From assembly GCA_036186865.1 (NCBI GenBank), contig AP025057.1, forward strand, positions 20,129,063-20,193,062: a stretch of 64,000 bases of DNA, given 5' to 3'. Shown here piece by piece: positions 33,449 through 44,622 of this stretch. Within the stretch, counting starts at the first letter, position 1; each line of letters opens with the position of its first letter. The stretch is from Eustoma russellianum (taxonomy: Eukaryota; Streptophyta; Magnoliopsida; Gentianales; Gentianaceae). Made by a program: the position numbers and the translations under genes. Under the pieces are notes generated by a model. The model saw only the letters and a list, made by a program, of their open reading frames with translations. It was not told where the DNA came from and did not search any database.

Positions 33449-34350
33449 GCCTCCATGTGTTCTTCTTGAGGTTAATGTATAAACTGACTCACTATCCTAA
33501 CAGCATATGTGATATTCGGTCTCGCATGTGACAAATATATCAGCTTCTCTATTACCTTCTATTATTGTTCCCTATCAGATAGCGTACCATTTTCAACCAT
33601 TAGAAGTCTATATTTTCTATTATTGGAGTGTCACTAAGCTTATAGTTAACCATGCCAACTTCAGTGAGTAATCCAACATGTTCTTTCACTGAGAGATATA
33701 AATTCCTTTTCTTGAACGAAGTACTTTGATCCTGAGAAAGTATTTCAAGCCTCTCAAATCTTACATCGCTAGTTCTCTGAATCGATTAATTTGAAGGTGC
33801 GTAATTTCTTTGTTGTCGTCTCCTGTTATAATCATGTCATCTACATAGATTATCAAACAAATTACCTTCTCCTTTCGTTTCTTGAAGAATGGTGTAAAAT
33901 CTGTATTACTTTGCTTATACCTGCACGGTAATTCAGTCGAGCCAAGCGCGTAGAGACAGTTTAAGTCTGTAAAGAGCTTTCTAGCCCTTCTTGGAAAGCT
34001 GCCCAAAAACTGGCATGGCTGTCATATCGACACCCACTTTCAGATCTCCATGAAATAAGGCATTTTTATGTTGTACTAGAGAGGCGGCCAGCCCCTGTTT
34101 TCTGCTATCTGGAAGAGTATCTTGATTGTATATATAATTGCAATAGGGAAAAACTTCTCTGAATAATCAACACCGTATGACTGAGTATAACCTTTCGCCA
34201 CCAATATCGCTTTCTATCATTCTGTAGTACCATCTGCCGCGTACTTGATTGTGAACACTCATCGACACCTGACTGGTCTCTTTTCGTTAGTAAATCACAC
34301 GTTTCCCATGTTCTGGTTTTTTTAAGGCCTCCATCTTAGTATTCATTGCC
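33449..34350 (-). pseudogene. Cop-A reverse transcriptase remnant
   Basis: Minus-strand frames carry KVICLIIYVDDMIITGDD (33761-34006 frame), with the catalytic YVDD kept, and LRGLKYFLRIKV and HGGRDED-like ends at the RTE breakpoint. The N-terminal half, up to about 34350, is recognisable only in short pieces. Multiple frameshifts and stops are seen. It continues at 4921 across the RTE insertion. Confidence 0.85.
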
Positions 34351-34894
34351 TGCAGCCATTCTGGTATCATACTTGCCTCTTAAGCTGTCCTTGCAATAGT
34401 TTTTGATAAGATAGAAACCAAAACGGTTCATGCAACATCGCTAATCCCCTACTTATGTTGATCGGATATTTGGAGGTCCGAGATACATGTCCGGTGAATA
34501 AATTTCAGGGGGCTTTCCCCTGTTGCTTTTGGGTGGTAGAACAACATCTCCTAATTATATACTGCCGTGAGTATCATTAATAGCGCCTATATCATATAAA
34601 CTGTCACCAAGATATAAACCACTTACCCTTTGCTGGACATCTGATGAAGAAGGTTCATTAGTGGTGGGAACTGATGCGGTGACCTCTTTCGCATTTTCAG
34701 TGGCCAGCTCAATGGCTCCATCTAGCGGCTCCTATAGAACAATCTATGGATAACTATGTAATTGTAGCCAATGTAATGGGCTGCTGACACTCTCCCCCTG
34801 ACCACTAGACTGGGTGGAAATGGAACTTGGAAAATCAAGATATAAACCAAATGATCGAGGAACATGAAAATCAAGCATCATAGACAGGGTCATT

Positions 34895-35480
34895 TCAGAT
34901 GGAGACGGTTTTTTCACTCGTCCACACCATCTTGTTGAGGGGTATTTGGATATGACATTTGATAGATAAGGCCATTTGCTTCAAAGAAGGATTGCAGCGT
35001 ATGATTAACAAATTCTCTGCCATTGTGGCAGCAGATTTGTATATTCTTATGAAATTGTGTGTGGACCATGTGATAGAATTCAAGAAACTTTTTGGGTATT
35101 TTAGATTTGTGTTTTAGTAGATACAACCATGTCAATCGAGAATAATCATCAATTTTTGAAACCGATTTTAATTAGGAACATATGCTGGCCCATAGACATC
35201 CGGATGTACTAAAGAAAACACTGAATTGAATGTAGTAGTATTTGGTTTAAAGGTGACTCGATGGTTTTTTGCGAGAATACATGTTTCACATATCAGAAAA
35301 GAAACATTATTTAGAAATAAATGAGGAAATGACTCTTTTAGATACCCAAATGATAGAAGTTTGAGGCGGCGATGCTAAAGCCAGAGCTGCCAGTTGACTG
35401 TTTCATGGGCCAACATGGCATGTCCCTGGTATGTCACCTTATCGACATAGGAGAGACCATCGTGCTTAGGGCCACGCCCA
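34895..35480 (-). pseudogene. Cop-A integrase, partly deleted
   Basis: A 73-codon frame (35135-34914) gives MTWLYLLKHKSKIPKKFLEF, an HNGREFVNH block and the phrase SYPNTPQQDGVDE, in which the DDE glutamate is present. The part that should follow (the long alpha-helical half) is missing, because the linker region starts at about 34890. Upstream pieces to 35480 are very degraded. Confidence 0.8.
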
Positions 35481-35548
35481 ACGATCTTTCACATAAGAAT
35501 GTCCCGCATAAGACAGAAATGAGGATAATAGCACTATACATTTACCTT

Positions 35549-35790
35549 CTACGTCACTTGACTTGATGACAATAATATAAAGGATAACATAGGAAAATAC
35601 AGGTAGTTGCATAATGTGATTTGTAGGGAAAGAACAACAGATCCTTCTGCTTGAACCAAAACTAACTCCCCAACAGTTGCAATATCGGTCTTTGTAGAAG
35701 GACAGAGGGTCTTAAAATCATGCGGATCAGGAGTCATTGCATCGGTGGCTATCGTATATCCAAACATTCAGATGTTGGTGGTCTTTGTGG
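35549..35790 (-). pseudogene. Cop-A protease remnant
   Basis: The 72-codon frame ends ATDAMTPDPHDF...VGELVLVQAEGSVVL...LSSSQVT. It lines up with the Cop-D protease (DIMTYDPHDF...NGELVQVKGSGS...LLSLSQIT). The catalytic DSGAT is mutated to IATDAMT-type residues. Confidence 0.82.
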
Positions 35791-36349
35791 TGGTTTGATG
35801 AACTTAGGGTAATTTAGAAAGATTTGAGCGAGGTAAGGATGATTCTGTAATTTCATAAAAAAAAAACCAATCGTAATTTATAATTTTTGGAAAGTGATGG
35901 GGCAAATCATTAATTTTTTGATATTTTTGGATAAATTTGGTATAATTGTTGGTAAGTTATATAATTTGTTGGTTCTAATAGGTGGAATTTGGAATTTGGT
36001 GAAAGATGTGGGGTGAACCTGAAACGACTGAATTAGTAGGGAGTAAACATTGGGAACCATTAAAAGGAGGGTTTCTAAAGAATATTTAAAGAGTTTAAAG
36101 GGCAATTGCCCTAACCCTTGGTACCTCCTTCACTTACCTTCTTTGGGATTTCAGCTGCCATCCTTGTTTTCATCTATGTTTGACTCCACATCTCTTATCA
36201 TGCTACCTCCTCCGGCCATGCTGCCGCCACCGCTGTTGGTGTCTCCCAGGATGTCCACGGTGGTGGCTCTCCTCCCTAGAGTCATCCTAACTTTTAGTTG
36301 CTTTAGATCGATAATCCACTAATCCGGGTATCCGATCAATGAGAACCAT

Positions 36350-37379
36350 TATGCAATAAATTTTGGGAGATTACAGATCTCTTATACTACTATTGATCAA
36401 TAGAGTGGAACGACCAGAAAAAAGAAATTGAGTTAGACTGCCCGCATTCCATTCCCATTATCATCTTGATGAAAAATCTCCTTGTTGTATGCCATAAGAA
36501 CTTAGACATTTGTTTTCTTTATCAAGGTTTAGCGATGGTTGACTTGAGCGGATTACTCCCTTGCCAATTGTCTTATTTTGCTCTGGCGCTCCTCAATTTC
36601 TGTGATTTATCGTCATCTTCATGGTGGCCAATCCTAAGCGTACCCTAATGATGACTGAGGTGCACAAGGGGTAGATTTGAGCCTCCTCATGCCGAACACT
36701 AGCATATGCAGCTTCAACTGAGGGGAGTGCTCCCTTTTCCAGATGTCCCCTTTTACGTTTTCGAATTTCTCATCAATTGCAGTGAGAAGCTGAAATAATC
36801 GTTGTTCTTGCACTGTTCAGTTATAGATAGCAATATCTTTTAGGTCTCTCACTGGGTTAGGGTCCTGTCGATCGATGGTCATCCACATTCATTAAAAATT
36901 ATTCGATTACTCCTCAAGAGTGTCCACTCTTTGCCTCAATTTATTAGATTTCTTGACTAAATCAAAGATTTGTAGTGAGTCCACTCCTGCTCCATATATA
37001 ATCGCTAATTCATCTCACAGTGCCATAGCAGTGGGGTACTGTGACACATTATTTACGAGAGTTGATTTTATGTTTTAAATCAGCCACATAGAAACGCAAT
37101 GATCATTTTGTTCTCATTGTGGGAAGTCCAGTTCGGCTGTGGCTGGGTGTGGTGGTATGCCGATGATGTGGTGGCTCCTTCCCTGCCCCTGATAGCCTTG
37201 CGTATGAGAGTGACACAAAGGATATAGTTGTCACTATTAAGTTTGAACTCGACTGACAAATTTTTAGAATTTGATTGTATTGCTTGTGTGCTAAGACTAT
37301 TTTTCAATAAATTGACAAGTCGTATAGTCAATGCATTGTTGTTGATCTTGGGCTCGTAAGGTTCGTCAGTATGTGACAT
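36350..37379 (-). pseudogene. Cop-A gag remnant
   Basis: The ATG at 37379 opens MSHTDEPYEPKINNNALTIR, then LVNLLKNSLSTQ and NLSVEFKLNSDNYIL. This is the same protein family as Cop-D gag (ALTIRLVNLL against LAIQLVNLL). The first 99 codons are open. Further left, stops and frameshifts accumulate and only scattered matches remain. Note 300-odd bases (35791-36349) with nothing recognisable. Confidence 0.85.
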
Positions 37380-37694
37380 GGTGCGTTGTTAATTTGCAGA
37401 TTGGTGGTGGTGTGTTTCTGTGTCTAGGTTTGGAAAAGAAAGATGCTGGCACGTGGTGGTTATGAAAAAAAAGGTATTCTTGGACAGTGATGATATTTTA
37501 TGAGTCCACATTTTCAGTTGGTTAGACTGTTGCAAGGCTATAATGTTGGAAAACTGATTTCAGGCTGTAAAGCTTCTGGCTGAGCTTTGTCATGGTCTTG
37601 AGCTTTCGTTCGGATTTTGGTCCTTTTTTGGCCAAGAGGGTATATTTTTTAGCAGTGAAGAAAACTTTTCGTGAGCCCTATGAATCGTAACTCC

Positions 37695-37706
37695 GCTCTG
37701 ATATTA
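37695..37706 (-). other. Cop-A primer binding site, decayed
   Basis: The minus strand reads TAATATCAGAGC, a tRNA-Met site (TGGTATCAGAGC) with two changes, next to the LTR at 37707. Confidence 0.78.
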
Positions 37707-37882
37707 TATTAGATTGGAGTGAAATCATGTTTTTCTTTATAATTGTAATGTGTACAAAGTGTGTCTATATATAACAACTCTATCTATATACACTTAATAT
37801 TCAAAATACATTATAATTTCGATTGTGTTAAGGTGTGATCCTTTGATTCAAAGCAAACACGCCTCAATCATATCTTTTATCA
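37707..37882 (-). repeat. Cop-A 5' LTR
   Basis: About 176 bp, paired with 4171-4357. It is followed by CTGTC, which matches TTGTC at 4166-4170 as the target duplication with one change. Confidence 0.85.
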
Positions 37883-38077
37883 CTGTCTTATTAGATTTTA
37901 CAAAAGTTTATGGAATACTTCACTCTAACACTCCCCCAGTTAGCTATGACATAAAAATGTTGCATTTTATTTCTATTTATCGACAGAATGCAAAGAATTA
38001 TGAGATTGTTCAATTCTATCTTATAACTCTCTACTCTTGTTTTAATAATTCCATGTTTAATTTTTTCTACTTGTTTT
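37883..38077 (+). other. Host DNA between Cop-A and Cop-C
   Basis: 195 bases of AT-rich DNA with no coding signal. It contains the CTGTC copy at its left end and the GTTTT copy (38073-38077) at its right end, so it is the original strip between two insertion sites. Confidence 0.6.
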
Positions 38078-39474
38078 TGTTGGAATAAGTCAAGTCAGAC
38101 AAAATTGACTTTTGTATAGTGTGCTTGTGAAATAAAGCAGTGGCTGATGTGCGAAGCTCAGGACAGGTCGGATTGATCTGACAGGTCAAGACAGTCCAGG
38201 TAGCGTAATTGAGTTCACGTTCTGAACAGTCAGCCGACCTGTTGACCTCAGCACAATAGCACTTCAAAACAGTAGTTATGTGCTGTCAACCTTCCAACCG
38301 AGCCGAGCTCAGCTCAGATTGGAGTGATCATTCAGGTTAGAGCAGTCCAGGCTGTGCAATTGAATTTGCATTCTGGACAGATGGTCAGCCTACCGACCTC
38401 AGCACCTCTGCACAACAGAACAACAGTTGTGCTACCAACTGCTTCAGTCGAGCTCAGCACACCAGCAAATTTCAACATGACAGTGCTGCAGAACAACGAA
38501 TACTCTCAACCAAATAGCATAGCCAGCACACAGCAGAGCTCAGCTCGGCAACATCTTCAGCAACTCAACTGAGCAGAAAATCTGAGATGAGTCCAGGACT
38601 CTGTCCTTAAGATGTATTGATCTAGTATATTGTGTCAACCAGAGGAAGCAATTGTCTCCTAGGATACAACAGAATCAGTTCAGGCGAGCGGCACTGTAGC
38701 ATATCAACTTAATGAACTTGTAAGATGTCCTGAATTCTTGGTTGACTTGAAATGCAAAGGATGTGTATGTAGGAGAAGATGATTATGTAGAAGAAAGATT
38801 GTAGAGAAAATGGAGAAGACGATTTTCGAATAAATTTTCTGATGATCACAAATGTCAGCCCTACTATTTATAGGGGAAAACTGAGGTCAGTTTGTTACAT
38901 CCAATTCAACCACAGCCGTAGGATTAGATACCTGCTCGGCCTGAACCCTTGGATCATATAACCGCATCAGGCTAGCCCTTAGCCATCAGATCAAATAACT
39001 GTTCAATATAAGCCTTCAGATCATAACAACTTCAGGTCAGCTCGATACAGTTAAAGCTCAACAACTTTTCAAACTTAAACCTTAGCCAATTCCAACAACC
39101 TTGAGAAGTTTAAATTTGAATAAACTTCCTTCCCAACTGATAGGATCCGACCCGCTAGCTGCAGGACCCAGCTTGCAGTCTACAGCCTGCAGCCTGAACC
39201 CATCAAGCACGTAGCTCACAGTCTACAACCTGAGCCCATGCCTAAGCACGGGCCCAGCTAAGTTGATTTTCTCTTACTTTGAGAATTAATTTCTCATTCA
39301 CCCGATATCGGAATTGAGTGATTCAAAAGCCTAAAATTATATATTCGTCATATAGATAATTAAGGACTCATTAATTTCTACTCATCATTGATGAAAATGA
39401 TCAAAACTCAGCTCAAAGTTTGTTGCTAACCACAGTTTTGCAACTTGACCCATTTCTTCAAATTTTCTCCAATA
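38078..39474 (-). repeat. Cop-C 3' LTR
   Basis: 1397 bp, TGTTGG...AATA, where the terminal CA has mutated. It aligns along its length with 46265-47650. Near its left end (38165-38470) two diverged copies of a ~150-base unit (CAGTCCAGGYWGYGYAATTGA-like start) are in tandem. A minus-strand TATAAATAG lies at 38863-38873. The polypurine tract GGGGGATTA (minus) adjoins at 39475. Confidence 0.88.
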
Positions 39475-40017
39475 ATCCCCCACATGAATTGGAATTAATG
39501 CAAATGCATATGCAAACACTATTGAGAAATCAGACCAGAAAATGTTGCATCAGAAGTGGTAGCTTCTGGCTTTGAACCTTTATTAGTGATATACTGTCGG
39601 ATCCACTCGGCTAGTTAGTGACTTGATGTCTAGAACTTACCGGCCTTTATTGTGAACCTAGACAACAGTACTCACACAACATTTCTTTTAGCACCTTTCT
39701 GGTTCTCATGATTGTGTTTATTTTGTCCATAAACCACCTGGTTTCAGAAAGTGTTTTAGAGAACTTTTGCCTCACAAATTCTCAAAGAAGCGACTCCACT
39801 TCACCCTTACATAGATGTTTCCTATCAGGAGTATTCTGCCATACCCCACTTGATATATCAAGATATAGGAACCATTAAAAGCATCAGCTTACCCTCACTT
39901 TTCTGCAAACAACACTTTTATTTAACAGAATGAGTAAGTGCTCACTGAAACTTGATAACTTAGTTGTCCCATTGAACCAAGATTATAGGATCTCCAATCA
40001 ACAAGGTTGGGTTTCCG

Positions 40018-40367
40018 TTACAAAGATTCATGTTTTGTACGCTTTAGTCCCATTCCGTTTGTCAAGTTTGACATCTGATCTCTAGGCAAGAATTTTGTGA
40101 GCGAATCCGCAAGAGTCTCTTTTGATTTTATATAATCAATGGAAATCACGCCATCAGAGATCAACTGCTTAATGGTATTGTGTCTCTGATGCATGTGTCG
40201 AGACTTACCATTATAGATATTGCTTTGAGCTCGTCCTATTGCTAACTCACTATCACAATGTATACTGATAGGAGCGATTGGCTTATGCCAGCAAGGCACA
40301 TCTTCTATGAAATTCCGAAGCCATTAAGCCTCTTTCTCGGCTTTATCTAGTGCTATAAACATCGCTT
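40018..40367 (-). pseudogene. Cop-C RNase H C-terminal part
   Basis: The frame read from 40299 gives CDSELAIGRAQSNIYNGKSR, HMHQRHNTIKQLI and DYIKSKETLADSLTKFLPRD, the end of a copia RNase H (catalytic D in CDS; HIRQRH-like helix). Stops break the part nearest 40330-40367. Confidence 0.9.
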
Positions 40368-41480
40368 TTATAGTGAAAAAGCTATGCACTTTTGCTTTAT
40401 GGATTTCCACAACACAACACCTCTATCAACCGTGAATAGATATCCACTAGTAGAGTTAGAATCTTTACTGTCAGATATCCAGTTGGTATCACAGTAGCCT
40501 TCCAATACTACTGGATATCTAGAGTAATGTAATCCAAGATTCATTGTATACATCAAGTATCTCATCTCTCTATTTAGAGCTTTCCAATGATCATCACTTG
40601 GATTATTGGTAAACCTGCTCAATTTGTCTATTGGAAATGCTAAGTATGGTCTCGTACTGTTTGTTATGTACATTAGACTTCCGATTACTTGTGAGTACTC
40701 CAATTGAGCTACTGGCTAGCCTCGGTTCTTCCTTAAGTGTATACTTAAGTCGAGTGGAGTCTTCACTGGTTTCACATCAATCATATTGAAGCGTTTTAGA
40801 ACAGATTCACTATAGTGAGTTTTTGACAATACGAGTCCTTCGGCTATCCTAGAAATTTTAATTCCTAGAATAACATTGGAGACTCTCATATCCTTCATAT
40901 CAAAGTTTCTTGTCAACATCTTCTTTTTATTTAAGATGATATCACAAGTGTTGTCCATGATTAGCATGTCATCTACATAGCGACATACTATCACATATGC
41001 ATTTTGTGTGATCTTAATGTAGACAAATTTGTCACACTCATTGATCTTGAAACCATTAGTTATTATCGCTTGATCAAATTTCAAGTGCCATTGTTTAGGC
41101 GCTTGCTGAAGTCCGTACAATGACTTAACAAGTATATAGACTTTTGAGTATTGTCCTGGAACCACAAACTCTTCGGGTTGTTCCATATAGATCTCTTCCT
41201 CCATCTCACCATTCAGGAAAGTGGACTTTACATCCATTTGATGGATTTCCAAATTATAGGCTGCATCAATAGTAACTAGCACTCTTATAGAAGTGATTCT
41301 AGTTACTGGTGAGTAGGTGTCAAAAAAAGTCGAAGTCTTCCGTCTGTCGATAGCTTTTAGCTACCATCCTGGCCTTATGCTTTTCGATAGACCCATCCTC
41401 TTTCGACTTTTTCTTGAAAATACACTTGCACCCGAGTGGTTTATTTTACGGTGGAAGGTCAACCAACTCCAAAGTGTGAT
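40368..41480 (-). pseudogene. Cop-C RT and start of RNase H
   Basis: The upstream frame carries KARMVAKSYRQTEDFDFF, the start of RT. Then 41282-40716 reads EIHQMDVKSTFLNGEMEEEI, SLYGLQQAPKQWHLKFDQ and CRYVDDMLIM with the catalytic DD. After a TAG near 40716 the frame 40703-40368 gives YSQVIGSLMYITNSTRPYLA and GYCDTNWISDSKDSNSTSGY, the RNase H start. Changes such as V-to-S and missing residues show drift. Confidence 0.92.
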
Positions 41481-41649
41481 TCAGAAGAATCGAGTCTATC
41501 TCACTGTTAATTGCTTCTTTCCAGAAAGGAGCTTCTGTAGTTGACATCGCCTCAGAAAATGTCCTTGGCTCGTTCTCTACCATATAGGTTAAAAAATCTG
41601 GTCCAAATGAAGTTGGTATTCTGGCTCATTTGCTTTGATGAAGTTCCTC

Positions 41650-42560
41650 ATGTCCTTGAGGAGTCGCTTCACGCATTCACTTACCAGTACTCGTTTCTTA
41701 TTAGTTTTTGTCTTTCCTTGGAAAGACATCTTCGAAGAACACTACATTCTTCGATTCCATAAAAATGTCTTCATGTATATCAGGAATGTCTGATTTATGC
41801 ACTAAGAAACGATATGCATTATTGTTAGTCGTATATCCTATAAATGTGCAGTCGATCGTTTTAGGCCCATTTTTCACTTGTCTTGGTTTAGGTACATGAA
41901 ACTTTGCCAGACACCTCTACACTTCCAAGTATTTGTAACTAGGCTTATAGAATTTTCAAAGCTTAGATAGAATTGTATTTAAAATGACGTTAGGTGAGAG
42001 AATGGCTTCCCCCACAAGTTTTGAGGTAAGCCCGAGCTTATCAACATAACGTTCATCATCTCTTTTAGAGTTTGGTTTTTTCATTTAGCAATACCATTCG
42101 ATTGATAAGAATATGGTGCAGTCATTTGATGAATAATGCCATGTTCTGAACAGAATTCATTAAACAGTTTATCATATTCGCCACCTCTGTCACTACAGAT
42201 TGCTTTAGTTTATTTACTAAGTTGATTCTCAACTTCATTTTTATAGTCTTTGAAAGCATCAACAATCTCATCTTTGCTGCTTAGCAAATAGACATTACAG
42301 TATCGTGTGCAATCGTTGATAAAAGTTACAAAATACTTTTTGTCACCTCTTGTTTGCACAAACTTTAAATCACACACATCTGTATGAATTAAATCCAAAA
42401 GCTCAGTGTTCCTTTCTATTGAAGGAAATGACACCTTTGTCATCTTTGCGTCAACACATATTTGGCATTTTTCTTTGTCAAAATTTTAATTTAGGTAACA
42501 AGTCAATATTAACCATTTGTTGTATTGCCTTACAATTAACAAAAATGCCATAAAGAAGAA
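41650..42560 (-). pseudogene. Cop-C integrase remnant
   Basis: The 42443-42210 frame reads MTKVSFPSIERNTELLDLIH, TDVCDLKFVQTRGDKKYFVT and NDCTRYCNVYLLSSKDE. After a TAA the same region continues SDRGGEYDKLFNEFCSEHGI, the phrase IIHQMTAPYSYQSNGIA, a stop, then KNQTLKEMMNVML and SGLPQNLWGK. The D, D positions are present and the E is lost at a stop. The HHCC zinc site near 42500 is only partly seen. Confidence 0.85.
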
Positions 42561-42639
42561 GACTCAAGCATGTAAGCAGAAGAAGAAGCATTATTATTAG
42601 CCTCTGCAGGCAAATCTTTCTTGGGTACAATAGCGATGA

Positions 42640-43066
42640 CGTTCAACTTAAACATTCTATTCGACAAGTACCATTCCCCAAATACATGTCATTTTTCGAA
42701 AGAATAACTTTATTGGACTCTAAAACTAGTCTAAATCCATGCATGACTAGAAGAGCTCCAGAAACCAAATTCATTCGAATGTCGAGGACGTGCAGCAGAT
42801 TCTGTAGAGTTTGATGCTTCCCCGAGACCAGCTTTAGAACAACTTTATCCTCGCCTTCGAACTTTGATGAGGCAGATTTTCCCATGTAAAGTTGTTCATT
42901 GTTCCCGGGCTGGTACTCTATGAACATCTCTCTGCTAGAGCAGACATATCTCGTGGCGCCAATGCCCAGCCACTATTCGCGCATGTTCCCCATAGCGGTG
43001 CACCCTAAGACCACCGCACAGAGATTCAGATCATACATAGCATCAATGAGGTTCGCCTTTGCCTTG
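42640..43066 (-). pseudogene. Cop-C protease region
   Basis: The frame from 42927 reads MFIEYQPGNNEQLYMGKSAS, KFEGEDKVVLKLVSGKHQTL and MNLVSGALLVMHGFRLVLES, the body of a copia protease. The catalytic D-S/T-G-A part lies further right in shifted frames (near 42960-43000, GIGATRYVC) and is degraded. KANLIDAM near 43040 joins the gag tail across the solo LTR. Confidence 0.82.
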
Positions 43067-43071
43067 GTTTG
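43067..43071. repeat. Solo LTR target duplication, left (GTTTG)
   Basis: GTTTG here equals 45315-45319. With one copy kept, the Cop-C frame reads on without change through KTKKKQTKAKANLIDA. Confidence 0.9.
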
Positions 43072-43888
43072 TGTTATGCCCTGCACCCTCCGTAGAATAA
43101 TTGAAGGATAAAAGGAAATTAAACGAGATTAATGAAAATTAATGGTAATGAATTAAGAATTAAATATTAGGATTAATTTGTATTTAATTTAGAATTAAAT
43201 ATTAGAATTTAATCATTTAAGATAAATGAGATAATAGGATATAATTTAGAACTCCAGTTTCACCCTTACCCATATCAAAAACTGACAGAACGTCAGTTTC
43301 TTTTCATTATTCAGAAAAGCAATGACGCTTCTCCCCCTCCTTCTCCATAGGCGATTTTGGCAACTCTCCAACCCTAGGGTAGATTTTCAATCCGTTCTTC
43401 GCTTGTTCTTCAGATCTTCTTCGAGTAATCAAGGGCCAGTAACTTTCTTATGAGTTCCTATGATTTGCGAAAGAAAAAGGCCTATTTTTGATATCAAAAT
43501 GGATCACCATGAAGTAGTTTCTTTATGTGAATCTATACGTGCTTTATGTGTTTTGGTTTTGAGATTTGGCCACTATTTCTTGGAAATCATTTGTTATTGT
43601 TATTGATTATGTGAGATCATGCAAAGCCCAATCCCTTGAACCCTATTTTGTTGCTATTTTCGGTTGAAGGGAAAGGAGAGTGAAAAGGTGAGGTTTTGGG
43701 TTTGGATGGATGATTAGAGTTTTAGGCTTGAATCTTTGTTCTGTGTGTGAATGGTGATGTTTTGGTGAGTTAAGCGTGGATTGATAGTGAGGATTAGGCT
43801 TGGAATGGTATGAAGGAAGTTGGGATCGATGTGGGGATTTGGATCTGCAGTTTTTGCGGAAATCGCAAGGTGAAAATTCTGGAATCGT

Positions 43889-44125
43889 TGACATCGATCG
43901 ATCGATGTGAGCGGCTGACGCACATCGATAGATCGATGTATAGTTAAGGGAGAGACTGATGTGTTTTAGATGTACGTGGATCGATCGACGTATAATTGAG
44001 GGAGAGATCGATGTATCCTGATGGACGTCGATCGATCGATGTGAGGGGAAATGTCACTTCGATCGATCGATGTAGGCTGAGGGAGAGACTGATGTGCTCT
44101 GATGGACGTGGATCGATCGACGTCA
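43889..44125 (+). repeat. Array of GATC-rich palindromes in solo LTR
   Basis: At least six blocks of the kind ATCGATCGATGT or ATCGATCGACGT occur within 240 bases, spaced about 30-55 bases apart. They alternate with phrases like GGGAGAGACTGATGT. The first block, ACATCGATCGATCGATGT, is a perfect 18-bp palindrome. Confidence 0.85.
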
Positions 44126-44426
44126 GGGGCTGATGTCCATCAGTTTTGTGGAAAAGTAGGGGAAGAAAGAGGGAAACTAGGGTATCCTTTGGGTGACCTT
44201 ATAGACTTCTTAAGACATGATTGAGGTTAGGGAAAGTTGTGTGTACGTATCATAGGATTGTGAACCAATGGTGAGTAATTGTGAGATGTGTTTAAGTGGG
44301 TGGATAAGAGGGGACTTATGTGGTTGAAGTCTGTGATTGAAGAATGTGATTGAATGATGAGAAGTTGTGATTTTTGCATCATGACACTTGCATTGCATTA
44401 TGATTTAACAAGAGCTGTGCCTCGGC

Positions 44427-44622
44427 ACAGGGTATAAAGTTTGCGAAGTGAGCTGTGGTGTGTTACAGGGTATAAAGACAAGTTGTAACCACTACAGGGT
44501 ATAAAGTGAGTTGTAATGTGACACAGGGTATAAAGACAAGCTGCACATTACAGGGTATAAAGTTAAGCTGTGGTGCGTCACAGGGTATAAAGGCAAGCTG
44601 TGGCCCATCACAGGGTATAAAG
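44427..44622 (+). repeat. Seven ACAGGGTATAAAG repeats in solo LTR
   Basis: Exact copies of ACAGGGTATAAAG start at 44427, 44465, 44494, 44523, 44550, 44580 and 44610. Spacing is 27-38 bases. The spacers share words such as AGCTGTGG and ACAAG, so the array is a tandem of ~30-bp units with a constant core. Confidence 0.93.

Larger units (their letters stand above)
4171..37882 (-). mobile_element. Cop-A: old Ale/Retrofit-like copia split by nested insertions
   Basis: Two related LTRs (4171-4357 and 37707-37882) flank the block, with TTGTC and CTGTC as a slightly decayed 5-bp target duplication. Read on the minus strand from the right, it holds a primer site, gag, protease, partial integrase and RT (37379 to 33449). 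The RNase H then resumes 28.5 kb away at 4921-4385. Gag and protease are close relatives of those of Cop-D at 49677-55165. LTR divergence, many frameshifts and the nested load show that it is much older than Cop-D. The clade name rests on the short LTRs and gag style. Confidence 0.88.

Noticed and set aside
31918..38077. Shared TTTTTTCTACTTGTTT near 31918 and at 38061 as a duplication
   Set aside because: It is a T-rich 16-base match with no structural logic linking the two places. Probably chance.
43643..43923. Minus-strand frames rich in H, P and N
   Set aside because: They lie inside the solo LTR and overlap each other in two frames. No motif.
44427..44622. CRISPR-like regular repeats
   Set aside because: The core is only 13 bases, the spacers resemble one another, and the array lies inside a plant LTR. 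It is a tandem repeat.
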